Positions 6,184-14,734 are shown, numbered from the stretch's first letter. The stretch is DNA of 23,203 nt from CAYXBG01 sp964463145 (GCA_964463145.1 CAYXBG010000023.1:1-23203), one strand, 5' to 3'. Notes: generated by a model not told the origin, from the letters alone. Translations and numbers: made by a program.

Positions 6184-7506
6184 CTAGAATTTCGGTAGGT
6201 TTTTAGCTAAGTCGTTGAAAACTACAAACCCCATCACGAGGATGATGAATACGAAGCCAACCTTAAAAATACGTTCTTTAACGGCCATACTGAGATCGTG
6301 ACCTATGAGACCTTCGATGGCCAGAAGAGCAATCAATCCACCGTCTAGGACAGGAATCGGCAACAGGTTGAAAAGGCCTAGTTGGAGAGATATAACCGCC
6401 ATCAGTAGTACCAATGGTATTAGTCCTAGCGATGCTGCCTGGCCTGAGTATTTCGCAATTTCGATAGGACCAGATAGTTGTTTTATGGAAGAGGTGCCAG
6501 TTATTAATCGACCGATCGTTACAAAGGTCAATTTGGCCATGCTTGAGCATTCTTGAATTGATTTTTGGAGTGATTCAACCACTCCAAACTTTTCCATTTT
6601 CCTTTTAAATTCGACATAAGCTCCGAGCTTTGGTCCCTCATCCGTCCATTGTGGAGTCGCTGACATTTCCAGTATGTTTCCGTTTCTTAGAATCTCTATC
6701 TGAAGTGGTTCGTTCTGCGAAGACCGGATGAGTTGTAGGATTGAATAAAAGCCTCGGCCGGTCAGATTCCCACTAGATGCCGCTAGAATTAAGTCCCCTT
6801 TCTTTATCCCGGCTCGGTGTGCTGCGGATTCAGGTACAATATCAGCTACAAGAAAGGGAACGTGGGGTGCTACGCCGATACTTCCACTCCCATCCGGTAA
6901 GGTTGTGGGGGTAACGGTAGTATGCAAGACACTTGATCCTCTGAGATAACTCACCGAAATTTCCCTGGAACCGTTAACTCGGATTCTGAAATTGGCTTCC
7001 TTCCAAGTTGGAGTAGGTTTTTGATTCAAGGAAAGAATGGTGTCACCCTCAATAAGTCCAGATTGGTCTGCTGGAGCGCCCGTCTCAACTGCTCCGAGAA
7101 TGGCCGGGCCACTCCGGTATTCGGGGACCTCCTGGCCATAGATATAAGCTGCAGCTAGTAGAACAACGGCGAGACCAATATTCATGGCGGGGCCCGCTAC
7201 CGCGACAAAGAAACGCTCCCGCTTAGATTTGGAGAGAAACTCGTCGGGAGATCCTGCCAATGTATCATTAGGGTTTTCGCCCGCCATGCTGACGTAGCCT
7301 CCCAAGGGAATAAGACTGATACGATAGTCGGTATCCCCTCGCTTCACTCCCCACAATCTTCGGCCGAATCCAAGCGAGAAGACCTCAACTCGGATCCCGA
7401 AATAACGAGCGACTAAGAAATGTCCCAACTCATGAATAAAAATCAGAAAACCGAGGACAAAAACAAAAGCCAGCACGCTTGTGCTAAAAGAACTAAGGAT
7501 TGCCAA
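6184..7506 (-). CDS. rseP: RseP-family site-2 membrane metalloprotease
   Basis: This 440-residue inner-membrane zinc protease cleaves substrates within the membrane; in E. coli it cuts the anti-sigma factor RseA and leftover signal peptides. The HELGH zinc motif is at 25-29 in the first transmembrane helix. A second conserved block, GPAMNIGLAV, starts at 105. Two PDZ domains occupy about 130-200 and 215-285. The third zinc ligand lies in LLPIPVLDGG (381-390), followed by the last transmembrane helix (about 410-430). Length matches the family. The start is TTG (7506-7504), supported by AAAGGAAA six bases upstream; there is no ATG nearby. It is the last gene of the truA-uppS-cdsA-dxr-rseP group, 89 bp after dxr. 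Confidence 0.95.
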   Translation of the reverse strand: MAILSSFSTSVLAFVFVLGFLIFIHELGHFLVARYFGIRVEVFSLGFGRRLWGVKRGDTDYRISLIPLGGYVSMAGENPNDTLAGSPDEFLSKSKRERFFVAVAGPAMNIGLAVVLLAAAYIYGQEVPEYRSGPAILGAVETGAPADQSGLIEGDTILSLNQKPTPTWKEANFRIRVNGSREISVSYLRGSSVLHTTVTPTTLPDGSGSIGVAPHVPFLVADIVPESAAHRAGIKKGDLILAASSGNLTGRGFYSILQLIRSSQNEPLQIEILRNGNILEMSATPQWTDEGPKLGAYVEFKRKMEKFGVVESLQKSIQECSSMAKLTFVTIGRLITGTSSIKQLSGPIEIAKYSGQAASLGLIPLVLLMAVISLQLGLFNLLPIPVLDGGLIALLAIEGLIGHDLSMAVKERIFKVGFVFIILVMGFVVFNDLAKNLPKF

Positions 7507-7595
7507 GTCGTTTTCCTTTCAGTTTCACGCAGATTACAAGATATAGCCGTTGACCGGAGGCCTAAAGTAAACGGAAGCATCCATTTTAGCAAAGG

Positions 7596-8750
7596 TCAAT
7601 CTTGATTTTTGATACATTCCTCTGCGAGAGCCCGGGCTTGTTGATCTGCCTGGAATACAGATTCGAGGTCGACACCGGAGAGGGCCTCGTGTTTCTGTAG
7701 TACAGTCTCCACGATCTCGTAAATCCTTGTGAAGTGAATTCGTTCTGACAGGAAAGCAGATACGGCTGTCTCGTTAGCTGCGTTAAGGGCAGCCGGAAAT
7801 GTTGCCCCGGCTTCTAAGGCCTGATAGGCCAGGCTGAGGCAAGGAAATCGATTGAAGTCTGGTTCGATGAAGTCCAAAGATTGAAGTGAGAAGAGGTCGA
7901 ATTTAGGCAATCTCGACTCCCATCGTTCCGGGTAAGAAAATGCATAGAGTAGAGCTACTCGCATGTCGGTTAAGCTCATTTGAGCCAAGATAGTACCGTC
8001 AATAAATTCAACCATCGAGTGAATTAAAGATTGAGGTTGGATTATCACAGCAATATCTTTTCCAGAAACACCGAAGAGATGATGAGCTTCGATTACTTCC
8101 AGGCCTTTATTCATCATTGTTGCGGAATCGATTGTTATTTTAGGTCCCATTTTCCAGGTTGGATGGGCTAGGGCTTCTTCAACCGAAATGTTTTGAAAGG
8201 ATTTCATCGGCAGGGTTAAAAAGGGGCCTCCAGAAGCTGTGAGAATTAGTCGACCAACTTCCCTTGGGGAATGGGATCCTTTTAAGCATTGGTGGATAGC
8301 GCTATGTTCACTGTCGACTGGAATGATTGCTCCCCCATTGTTGCCGAGAATTCCTGTCATCGCTTCACCCGCAGCTACAAGGCTTTCTTTATTGGCCAGG
8401 GCAACACACTTCCCAGCTTTCAGAGCTGCGTAGACTGGCTTTAATCCGGCAAACCCTGAGATAGCAGCCACGACTATGTCGCACAGGTCATCGGCAGCAA
8501 CACGGATAATGCCTTCCTCGCCCTCGAGGATCTTTGTGCCAGGAAGCTGGCTCTGAAGCTCCTTAGCCGAAGTGATATCTTGGACGGCTACCAACTCGGG
8601 GCGATATTTTTTAATCTGTAATCGCAGTTTTTGAACGTTCGAACCTGCAGCTAGTGCACCTATACGAAAGCGGTCAGGGTAGAGGTCCACTAAACTCAGT
8701 ACACTCTCCCCAATGGATCCCGTACAGCCGAGCAAAGAGAGAGTTTTCAT
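7596..8750 (-). CDS. dxr: 1-deoxy-D-xylulose 5-phosphate reductoisomerase
   Basis: Dxr converts DXP to 2-C-methyl-D-erythritol 4-phosphate with NADPH, the committed step of the non-mevalonate isoprenoid pathway. The 384-residue protein starts with the nucleotide-binding loop GCTGSIG (8-14). ANKESLV follows at 119-125. The metal ligands are visible as Asp146 and Glu148 in VDSEHSA and Glu218 in MMNKGLEVIEAHHLF. ASGGPF (172-177) and HPTWKMG (196-202) are also canonical. The start ATG overlaps the cdsA stop by 4 bp (ATGA), indicating translational coupling. Neighbouring uppS uses the prenyl precursors this pathway supplies. The presence of Dxr means the organism makes isoprenoids by the MEP route. 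Confidence 0.98.
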   Translation of the reverse strand: MKTLSLLGCTGSIGESVLSLVDLYPDRFRIGALAAGSNVQKLRLQIKKYRPELVAVQDITSAKELQSQLPGTKILEGEEGIIRVAADDLCDIVVAAISGFAGLKPVYAALKAGKCVALANKESLVAAGEAMTGILGNNGGAIIPVDSEHSAIHQCLKGSHSPREVGRLILTASGGPFLTLPMKSFQNISVEEALAHPTWKMGPKITIDSATMMNKGLEVIEAHHLFGVSGKDIAVIIQPQSLIHSMVEFIDGTILAQMSLTDMRVALLYAFSYPERWESRLPKFDLFSLQSLDFIEPDFNRFPCLSLAYQALEAGATFPAALNAANETAVSAFLSERIHFTRIYEIVETVLQKHEALSGVDLESVFQADQQARALAEECIKNQD

Positions 8751-9562
8751 GACTGGAAAAGTGAAGCTGCCTGATAGAACATGTAATACCAGGGAATGGC
8801 GAATAGAAGACTGTCCATCCGATCCAGTACACCACCGTGTCCGGGGACTAAATTGGAAACATCTTTCACATGAGCTGCTCTTTTAATCATTGACTCGAAA
8901 AGGTCTCCAGTAATTGCTGTTAAGCCAAGGGTCAGTCCGAGAAGGAAAAAAAACAAGATTGATGACTGGTCTGGCAGCACAGAAGGTCCAAGCCAAGCCA
9001 TCCCAAACGCAGGGACGAACATTCCTGCCAAGAAGCCCTCTAGGGATTTTCCAGGAGAAAGATTTGGTGTCACATGGTGTTTGCCCAGAGTTCGGCCCAC
9101 AAAAAAAGCTGCGCTATCAGATATCCAAACTGTAACGAAAATAACAACCAGATCGTCTGGCCAATTTGAGGTCAAGCCTGGTTCCCCACGCAACAAAACA
9201 GCCAAAGAAAAAGGGATTCCCAAATAGAGAAATGCCAGCAGGTTTAGTGAGGCCGAGTGTAGAGCATTGCGGAGATTAGAGGATGCTCGTAAGGAAAGAG
9301 CCAGGATGAAAAAGGGAGCTAATAAAATGAAATTAACCCCCAAACTTTCCGAGAGATTCCATACCAGAGGGGCGGAAGCGATTAATACTGCGTTAATGAC
9401 AAGCCCTGGTGACCCCAATTTCTTCATTAGTTGGAAGAGTTCCCAAATAGCCACCAACAGGAATATTTCTATAGAGAGAAGGAAGGACCATTGCGGTCCC
9501 CAGGAGACGATCGCTATTACGCATGGAATAAGCAGTGCAGCAGTGCCCAGTCGTTTAATCAT
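8747..9562 (-). CDS. cdsA: Phosphatidate cytidylyltransferase (CDP-diacylglycerol synthase)
   Basis: CdsA is a polytopic inner-membrane enzyme that activates phosphatidic acid with CTP to CDP-diacylglycerol, the branch point of phospholipid synthesis. The 271-residue protein has about eight hydrophobic segments. Its C-terminus carries the family signature: SMIKRAAHVKDVSNL followed by VPGHGGVLDRMDS, with the conserved Lys-Asp, Pro-Gly-His-Gly-Gly and Asp-Arg-x-Asp. I place the start at the ATG at 9562 because GGGAG lies six bases upstream and the residues from there (MIKRLGTAALLIP) are typical. An in-frame ATG 45 bp further upstream would extend into uppS. The start overlaps the uppS stop (ATGATTAA) and the end overlaps dxr by 4 bp. 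Confidence 0.95.
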   Translation of the reverse strand: MIKRLGTAALLIPCVIAIVSWGPQWSFLLSIEIFLLVAIWELFQLMKKLGSPGLVINAVLIASAPLVWNLSESLGVNFILLAPFFILALSLRASSNLRNALHSASLNLLAFLYLGIPFSLAVLLRGEPGLTSNWPDDLVVIFVTVWISDSAAFFVGRTLGKHHVTPNLSPGKSLEGFLAGMFVPAFGMAWLGPSVLPDQSSILFFFLLGLTLGLTAITGDLFESMIKRAAHVKDVSNLVPGHGGVLDRMDSLLFAIPWYYMFYQAASLFQS

Positions 9563-10346
9563 CGATTGCTCCCGAAGAGGACTCAACTCCACCGTAGCGA
9601 CGTTCACGCTTTTGGAATTCTAGGAGTGCCTTCACCAAATCAATTCCTCTGAAATCCGGCCATAGCATGTCAGTTACATATATTTCTGAGTAGGCTATTT
9701 GCCAAAGCAGAAAATTACTGATCCTCATGTCGCCGCCAGTACGAATCAACAGGTCAGGGTCCGGTATACCTGATGTATATAAGTGCTCCTCTATGTCTCG
9801 GTCTCGGATGGGCGCAGTCCGTCCACCTTTTAACAGTGTGTTGAAGGTATCAACAAGTTCGGCTCGACCACTATAACTGAGTGCCAGAAGAAGATGCATC
9901 CCCGTGTTGGAGGAGGTTTCTGAGATCACTTTGTCTATTTCCCGTTGGACTAGGAGGGGCAGTTCGTGTGTTCGCCCAATAGATCCAAAGCGGATGTTGT
10001 TTTTCTGAAGAGTTGCCAGGTCAGAATGGAGATAATGTCTGAGTAAGCGCCAAAGTGTACTAACTTCATCTTCGGGGCGCTTCCAATTTTCCGAGGAGAA
10101 TGCATAAAGTGTTAACACAGGTATAGTCATTCGGGCAGCGTACTCAATGGTTGACTTGACAGCCGCGACACCTGTGCGATGGCCTTCTACCCTGGGGAGG
10201 CCTTTTTGCTTCGCCCAACGTCCGTTTCCGTCCATAATAATAGCGACGTGACGGGGCAGACAACTTTGAGTCAGTAGAGAGAGAAGCCGTCCTTCTTGGC
10301 TCTCGGGATCAACAACTCCCTGAAATCCTTTCAACAGAGCATTCAT
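9555..10346 (-). CDS. uppS: Undecaprenyl diphosphate synthase (cis-prenyltransferase)
   Basis: UppS condenses isopentenyl diphosphate units onto farnesyl diphosphate to give C55 undecaprenyl diphosphate, the lipid carrier for peptidoglycan and other surface polymers. The signature HVAIIMDGNGRWAKQKGL (33-50) contains the catalytic Asp39 and the phosphate-binding G-N-G-R. Later motifs include the YAFSSENWKRP segment (about 101-111), RTGGDMRISNFLLWQ (about 202-216) and the Y-S-E-x-Y segment (about 219-223). At 263 residues it is slightly longer than the usual 230-260, mostly through about 30 N-terminal residues. No good ribosome site precedes the start, and it lies 34 bp after truA, so it is probably read as part of that operon. 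Confidence 0.96.
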   Translation of the reverse strand: MNALLKGFQGVVDPESQEGRLLSLLTQSCLPRHVAIIMDGNGRWAKQKGLPRVEGHRTGVAAVKSTIEYAARMTIPVLTLYAFSSENWKRPEDEVSTLWRLLRHYLHSDLATLQKNNIRFGSIGRTHELPLLVQREIDKVISETSSNTGMHLLLALSYSGRAELVDTFNTLLKGGRTAPIRDRDIEEHLYTSGIPDPDLLIRTGGDMRISNFLLWQIAYSEIYVTDMLWPDFRGIDLVKALLEFQKRERRYGGVESSSGAIDD

Positions 10347-10380
10347 TGCGCCCGTTAATCTATCATGGCTGGAGCTGATT

Positions 10381-11208
10381 TCAATACGATGCTAGAGAGT
10401 TGCGGGTGACATTACGTGGGTAAAAGACTTTTGCTAGACACAGACCTTGAGGTGGTGCAGTCGGGCCCGCTTTGGAACGGTCCCGTGCTGCTAATAGCGC
10501 CGAGATGCCATCAGCCCTAATTTTGCCAAATCCGACTTGGATCAGAGTCCCAACAATATTTCTCACCATATGGTGTAAAAACCCATCACCTTCAACACGG
10601 TATGTGATCATTAGGCCTCGGCGGAGCATTATAGAAGAGGAGATTCTACGGATTTTATTGACAGTGCTACAACTTGAAGCAGCAAAGCTGGAAAAATCGT
10701 ATAAGCCTTCAAGCACACGACTGGCCTGACACATTTTCTCGAAGTCGAGTTTTGAGGGTACATGAAGAACATAGTCGGTTACGAAAGGGGAAATTACCGG
10801 ACCATTGTATATTCGATATTCGTAGCGCTTACCCAAGGCATGCTTGAGTGCGTGAAAGCCAGGAGGGGCCTTGCTCAGGTGAAAAACTCGAATATCTGAA
10901 GGCAGCACTGCATTTAGAGAACGACGAATTTTTTTTGTTTCAATGGGGGAGGATACCTGGCAGTGAGCTACCTGGCCTCGGGCATGGACTCCGGCATCCG
11001 TGCGACCAGCGCCGATCACATTCACAGTAGAGCCAAGGATTTTCTCGAAGGCTTTCTCTAAAGATCCTTGAATAGTGAGTTGATCGGGCTGGCGTTGCCA
11101 TCCCGCATAACGGGTTCCCTGGTAGTGCAGTACCATTCGTAGTGTTAGCAAGCCTTGGCCCGCGCTGGGTTTTTTGTCTACAGTCAATCCAGAAAGCTTT
11201 TCGTGCAT
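10381..11208 (-). CDS. truA: tRNA pseudouridine(38-40) synthase
   Basis: TruA converts uridines 38-40 of the tRNA anticodon stem-loop to pseudouridine. The 275-residue protein shows the HYQGTRYAGWQRQ segment (28-40) and the catalytic motif GAGRTDAGVHARGQV (67-80), with the nucleophile Asp71. Later come KRYEYRIYNG, the DFSSFA segment and FLHHMVRNIVGTLIQVG. The first 24 residues are an unusual soluble lead-in. I keep this start because AGGAGAGG lies eight bases upstream of the ATG at 11208. It heads the minus-strand operon running through uppS, cdsA, dxr and rseP, and is divergent from yebC. Confidence 0.96.
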   Translation of the reverse strand: MHEKLSGLTVDKKPSAGQGLLTLRMVLHYQGTRYAGWQRQPDQLTIQGSLEKAFEKILGSTVNVIGAGRTDAGVHARGQVAHCQVSSPIETKKIRRSLNAVLPSDIRVFHLSKAPPGFHALKHALGKRYEYRIYNGPVISPFVTDYVLHVPSKLDFEKMCQASRVLEGLYDFSSFAASSCSTVNKIRRISSSIMLRRGLMITYRVEGDGFLHHMVRNIVGTLIQVGFGKIRADGISALLAARDRSKAGPTAPPQGLCLAKVFYPRNVTRNSLASY

Positions 11209-11376
11209 TTACTGAACCTCTCCTGCGTCGCGCGCAAATCCAAAATCCCGCTTTTCCTATCCCCTCCCAATGGCATGGCATCCCACCCCTACGATATCGG
11301 AGAGCGGTCAATGAGTGTTCTCTACATGGTAGAATGAAGGCCATTATAGAATACTATTTCTGCAAGGAGTGGGTGT

Positions 11377-12129
11377 ATGTCAGGACATTCAAAATGGCAT
11401 TCAATAAAGCATAAAAAAGCAGCAGTTGATGCCAAAAGAGGAAAGCTTTTCACGAAGCTCATCAGGGAACTGACTGTAGCAGCCCGGATCGGTGGCGGTG
11501 ATCCAGATTCCAATCCTAGACTGCGAACTGCCCTGCAGTCAGCTAGGGGCGCCAATATGCCGCAGGAAAATATTAAAAGAGCCATTAAAAAAGGCACTGG
11601 TGAATTACCAGGTCAGATTTATGAGGCTGTCACATATGAAGGATATGGTCCGGGCGGAGTGGCTGTTTTTCTTGAGTGCTTGACGGACAATAGAAATCGG
11701 ACAGTGGCTGAGATAAGACATTTCCTAGCCAAGCATGGAGGTAATCTTGGTGAGGCAGGAAGCGTAAATTGGATGTTTGAGCGCAAAGGCTTTATCACCC
11801 TCTCTTCTGGAAATATCTCTGAGGATGAGGTATTGGATATAGTTTTGGAGGCTGGCGCAGAAGATCTGAAGTCTAATGAGGACGTTTTTGAGGTATATAC
11901 CCCTTTTGAGAATTATGAGGCTACAAAGCAGGCTCTTGAAGACTCTGGGATTGCGTTGCTTACAAGTGAGTTGACGATGATCCCCAGCACTGAAGTCAAG
12001 TTAGAAGGAAAGTCAGCCGCTCGGATGCTCCGCCTGATGGAGTCTTTGGAAGACCACGATGATGTTCAGCACGCGTATGCCAACTTTGACATTGACGAAT
12101 CTGAGATGGAGGCTTTGGGTTACGCTTGA
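11377..12129 (+). CDS. yebC: YebC/PmpR/TACO1-family protein
   Basis: This 250-residue protein opens with the family's invariant pattern MSGHSKWHSIKHKKAAVDAK. It then shows the RTALQSARGANMPQENIKRAIKKG region (about 49-72) and the YEGYGPGGVAVFLECLTDNR block (about 88-107), which are the core landmarks. Members were first named transcriptional regulators. More recent work ties them to translation, including relief of ribosome stalling at proline-rich sites. AAGGAG lies seven bases before the ATG. It precedes ruvC by 62 bp, a very common pairing in bacteria. Family membership is certain; the exact role here is not shown. Confidence 0.97.
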   Translation: MSGHSKWHSIKHKKAAVDAKRGKLFTKLIRELTVAARIGGGDPDSNPRLRTALQSARGANMPQENIKRAIKKGTGELPGQIYEAVTYEGYGPGGVAVFLECLTDNRNRTVAEIRHFLAKHGGNLGEAGSVNWMFERKGFITLSSGNISEDEVLDIVLEAGAEDLKSNEDVFEVYTPFENYEATKQALEDSGIALLTSELTMIPSTEVKLEGKSAARMLRLMESLEDHDDVQHAYANFDIDESEMEALGYA

Positions 12130-12191
12130 GAGACCTCCGGAGTAGGATGCGAAGAAGAATGATCAACGTATCTATTCTTTAAACTAACTAA

Positions 12192-12680
12192 ATGATTGTC
12201 ATTGGGATCGATCCCGGAAGTAGAGGCACAGGTTATGGGGTGGTTTCTCGTCAAGGTAGCCAGCTTCAATGCAGTGGATATGGTGTTGTTGGAGGCATCT
12301 GTAAGGGAGAATCTAATGAGCTTCATGACCGCTTGCCGAGAATCTATAAGGGTCTTCGTGAGTGTTTGAGTCTGCACCCACCGGATGCAGTGGCTCTCGA
12401 GGGAATATTTCATGCCGTAAATGCCAAGACTGCCTTAAAGCTAGGACAGGCACGAGGTGTTGCTTTATTGGCTGCAGCTCAGACAGGGGCTGAGATTTTC
12501 GAGTATTCTCCCCTGCAAGTAAAAAAATCGGTGGTTGGTTACGGCAGGGCTGAGAAAAGCCAGGTGCAATTAATGGTCGCCCGTCTTTTGGGTCTCAAGA
12601 AGCATCCAAAACCTCATGATGCAGCCGATGCTCTAGCAATAGCAATATGCCACACATTCCACAGTCGAGGTCAGGGCTGA
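12192..12680 (+). CDS. ruvC: RuvC, Holliday junction resolvase
   Basis: RuvC nicks four-way DNA junctions in recombinational repair. The 162-residue protein keeps all four catalytic acids: Asp7 in MIVIGIDPGSRGTGYG, Glu70 in VALEGIF, and Asp143 and Asp146 in KPHDAADALAIA, with His142 adjacent. Length is standard. It lies downstream of yebC, as in many genomes, but ruvA and ruvB do not follow; a cyclophilin gene does. No Shine-Dalgarno sequence is apparent before the ATG (the upstream bases are AAACTAACTAA), so initiation may rely on coupling or on a leaderless transcript. Confidence 0.97.
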   Translation: MIVIGIDPGSRGTGYGVVSRQGSQLQCSGYGVVGGICKGESNELHDRLPRIYKGLRECLSLHPPDAVALEGIFHAVNAKTALKLGQARGVALLAAAQTGAEIFEYSPLQVKKSVVGYGRAEKSQVQLMVARLLGLKKHPKPHDAADALAIAICHTFHSRGQG

Positions 12681-12818
12681 AGAAGGCTAGAGTGCTGATA
12701 CTCTTTTGGTAAACCTAGAGCAACACCAGTTTTCCCGAGAGCCTCATCACCTGAACTGCCTTTGAAGCTAATTAGAGTGGAAACTGATATGTCGGCAGGG
12801 TATTTGACCAGTAGTTTG

Positions 12819-12847
12819 TTGAGATTCAGTGGCAGAGATTGCATAAT
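12819..12847 (+). promoter_or_regulatory. Putative promoter of the cyclophilin gene
   Basis: TTGAGA (12819-12824), a 17-nt spacer and CATAAT (12842-12847) match the primary sigma consensus at ten of twelve positions. The start codon at 12856 is only 8 nt beyond the -10 box, so transcription should begin within about two bases of the ATG. The rest of the 175-bp gap after ruvC shows no other signal I can support. Confidence 0.55.
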
Positions 12848-12855
12848 CGAAAGGT

Positions 12856-13503
12856 ATGAGATGTCACTCAATACTGCAGTATTTTTTATTGTTTGTGGTC
12901 TTTTCCGTATCCTGTTCTGAGACTCCTCCTCGTAAATCTCAGACAAAAACAGAGCCTGGTGAAGTGGTCGATTTGACCGCCCCAGAAGAGAACGAGCAGC
13001 CGGAAAAGCCCCCCCAGACAGCTGTGATGACGACGCGCTATGGGGATATCACGATTCGTTTCAGGGCTGATCTGGCCCCTGAAACCGTGAGGCATTTCGT
13101 AGAACTTGCAGAAAAGGGATTTTACTATAACACGACCTTTCATCGAGTAATGCGGGGCAGGATGATCCAGGGTGGTGACCCCAATTCCAGAGACAATAAT
13201 CCCTACAATGATGGACAGGGGACGAGCGGTAAGCTTCTGAAGGCAGAATTTAGTAAGGAGCCTTTCCGTCGAGGCACTTTAGCCATGGCTCGTCAGCCAT
13301 CGGATCCTGACTCAGCAAGTTGTCAGTTTTTTATTGTTTTGAAAAGGATGTCGCATTGGGATGGGGAATATACGGTATTCGGTGAGGTTACAGATGGCCT
13401 CGATGTTGCTGATAAGATCTCCAGGGTGAAGCTGGCTAAGCTAGGAAACTTAAAAGATCGTCCGGCAGCCTCTATATGGATCAAAGATATTACGATTCAG
13501 TAG
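12856..13503 (+). CDS. Cyclophilin-type peptidyl-prolyl isomerase, exported or lipoprotein
   Basis: The protein has 215 residues. A hydrophobic N-terminus (about 6-18) is followed by Cys20 in FSVSCSE, which could be a lipoprotein cleavage site, although Ser rather than Leu at -3 is atypical. A low-complexity Lys/Glu/Pro linker (about 21-55) leads to a complete cyclophilin domain that speeds cis-trans isomerisation of proline bonds. Its landmarks are YGDITIRF, APETVRHFVELAEKGFYYN, FHRVMRGRMIQGGDP (with the catalytic Arg), CQFFIVL and VFGEVTDGLDVADKI. An in-frame stop 10 bp upstream excludes an earlier start, and the AAGG one base before the ATG is too close to act as a ribosome site. The probable location is the periplasm or outer-membrane face. 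The 3' end overlaps grpE by 14 bp convergently. Confidence 0.9.
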   Translation: MRCHSILQYFLLFVVFSVSCSETPPRKSQTKTEPGEVVDLTAPEENEQPEKPPQTAVMTTRYGDITIRFRADLAPETVRHFVELAEKGFYYNTTFHRVMRGRMIQGGDPNSRDNNPYNDGQGTSGKLLKAEFSKEPFRRGTLAMARQPSDPDSASCQFFIVLKRMSHWDGEYTVFGEVTDGLDVADKISRVKLAKLGNLKDRPAASIWIKDITIQ

Positions 13504-14098
13504 AGGTTAATTGGCCTACCTGAACACGGGCAGGGCGGAGAAGTCGATCCCCCCTTCGGTATCCTTTCTGAAGGACTGTGACGACCTTGTCTGCCATGAT
13601 CTGATCCTCGACTGGAACGATCCCAACAGCCTCGGCTACCTCAGGATCGAAACTCTGCCCGATAGGCTCAAGAATTTCAACACCCAAAGCTGCTAGTTTC
13701 TGTTGAAAAAGTAGAACACTTAATTCTACCCCGGAACGCAATCCTTCTGCAGTCGTGTCCTTATCTTCAACGACACCCACTGCTCTTTCAAGGTTGTCGA
13801 GCACTTCTAGAAGGGATTTGATGATTTCTAGCGTTTCAGACTCTAGTCGCTGTTCCATTTCTCTCTTTAGACGCCCACGATATGCTTGGTTGTCGTTTTC
13901 AAGAGCTGTTATTTTTTCTTTTAGTTTCGACTCGGCTAGTTTTGCTCGTTCTTGCAATTCTACGACCACGCTTGGGTAGCGCTTCTCGCTGGGTTTGGCA
14001 TCTTCTATCGCTCGCTCTCGTTCGACCCAGAAACGCTTATCGGTAACTTGAAAAGAAGATTCCTGGGATTCTTTTAAAGGTTCGTCAGTATTTTTCAT
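13490..14098 (-). CDS. grpE: GrpE, nucleotide exchange factor for DnaK
   Basis: GrpE releases ADP from the Hsp70 chaperone DnaK. The 202-residue protein has the expected order: a charged disordered start (1-45), a long coiled coil (about 46-115, rich in Glu/Lys/Leu heptads), and a C-terminal beta domain with IGQSFDPEVAEAVG (about 147-160) and VLQKGYRRGDRLLRPARVQV (about 174-193), which are the GrpE signature elements. The usual His in F-D-P-x-x-H-E-A-V is Ala here, a small departure. Neither dnaK nor hrcA is adjacent; it follows aroK after a 123-bp gap that contains its own candidate promoter. Confidence 0.94.
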   Translation of the reverse strand: MKNTDEPLKESQESSFQVTDKRFWVERERAIEDAKPSEKRYPSVVVELQERAKLAESKLKEKITALENDNQAYRGRLKREMEQRLESETLEIIKSLLEVLDNLERAVGVVEDKDTTAEGLRSGVELSVLLFQQKLAALGVEILEPIGQSFDPEVAEAVGIVPVEDQIMADKVVTVLQKGYRRGDRLLRPARVQVGQLTSTES

Positions 14099-14151
14099 CG
14101 TGTCGCTTTCAGGCCTTCGAATTACTTTCGGAATTCTGTTGAAGCAATCCT

Positions 14152-14187
14152 TTATTACCTAATAAGGTGTGAAAAGAGTAAAAGCAA
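14152..14187 (-). promoter_or_regulatory. Candidate grpE promoter with an overlapping palindrome
   Basis: On the minus strand TTGCTT (14187-14182), a 17-nt spacer and TATTAG (14164-14159) form a plausible promoter upstream of grpE. The -10 box lies within the perfect palindrome TTATTA-CC-TAATAA (14152-14165, plus-strand reading), itself flanked by CC and GG. A regulator binding there would occlude the -10 region. It does not match the CIRCE heat-shock operator. Both calls are tentative. Confidence 0.35.
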
Positions 14188-14221
14188 CCCTAGGTCACAA
14201 GAAAACTGGGTCGTCTGATAA

Positions 14222-14734
14222 CTAACGGGGTTCTAAACTTTGGAGAAGGTTGATAATTTTATCGCAGACTGATTCGGGATCCATCTCATCTGTCGCAACA
14301 TGTAGGTCGCACTTCTGATATGTATGCTGACGTTGTCGGTAAAGCTCTTGGAACTGAGACAGGTTTCCGGCTAGAGGGCGAGTCCCCTCCCCTGAGCAGC
14401 GTTCCCAAGCATTCCGGAACGAGACTTGCAGCCAAATACTGGTACCGGTTCTGAGAATTTGACTCCGATTCAGATTAGACATGAAAGCCCCTCCACCGAG
14501 CCCGATAATTAAGGGTTTTGAACGGCTGATTCTGCGCAGGAGGCGGCTCTCAAGATTTCGGAAGTAGCGCTCTCCTTCCTCATTAAAGATGCGGTGGATA
14601 GGCATCCCTGCCTCGGCTACGATTTTTTCGTCGAGGTCAAAAAAATCACGTTCAAGACGGTCCCTGAGTATAGGGCCAATAGTCGACTTTCCTGCACCCA
14701 TGAACCCTACTAGGTAGAGATGACCCGACATCAT
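14222..14734 (-). CDS. aroK: Shikimate kinase
   Basis: This enzyme phosphorylates shikimate at the 3-hydroxyl using ATP, the fifth step of the chorismate pathway. The 170-residue protein shows the P-loop GFMGAGKST (10-18), the shikimate-binding Asp in FFDLDEKI (Asp33/Asp35), Arg59 in RYFRNLE, the GLGGGAF loop (78-84), and the lid arginine in GTRPLAG (about 117-123). The gene overlaps the 3' end of aroA by 4 bp, so the two successive-pathway enzymes are translationally coupled. The length is typical. Confidence 0.96.
   Translation of the reverse strand: MMSGHLYLVGFMGAGKSTIGPILRDRLERDFFDLDEKIVAEAGMPIHRIFNEEGERYFRNLESRLLRRISRSKPLIIGLGGGAFMSNLNRSQILRTGTSIWLQVSFRNAWERCSGEGTRPLAGNLSQFQELYRQRQHTYQKCDLHVATDEMDPESVCDKIINLLQSLEPR

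Noticed and set aside
10940..11344. 134-residue minus-strand ORF overlapping the truA 5' end
   Set aside because: It is the +1/+2-frame shadow of truA, is rich in Arg and Trp, and matches no domain. TruA in the other frame has all its motifs.
12120..12413. 97-residue minus-strand ORF over the ruvC start
   Set aside because: It is antisense to the ruvC catalytic region, whose plus-strand motifs are unambiguous.
12671..12946. 91-residue minus-strand ORF across the ruvC-cyclophilin gap
   Set aside because: It overlaps both flanking genes and the cyclophilin promoter, has no ribosome site I can see and no recognisable family.
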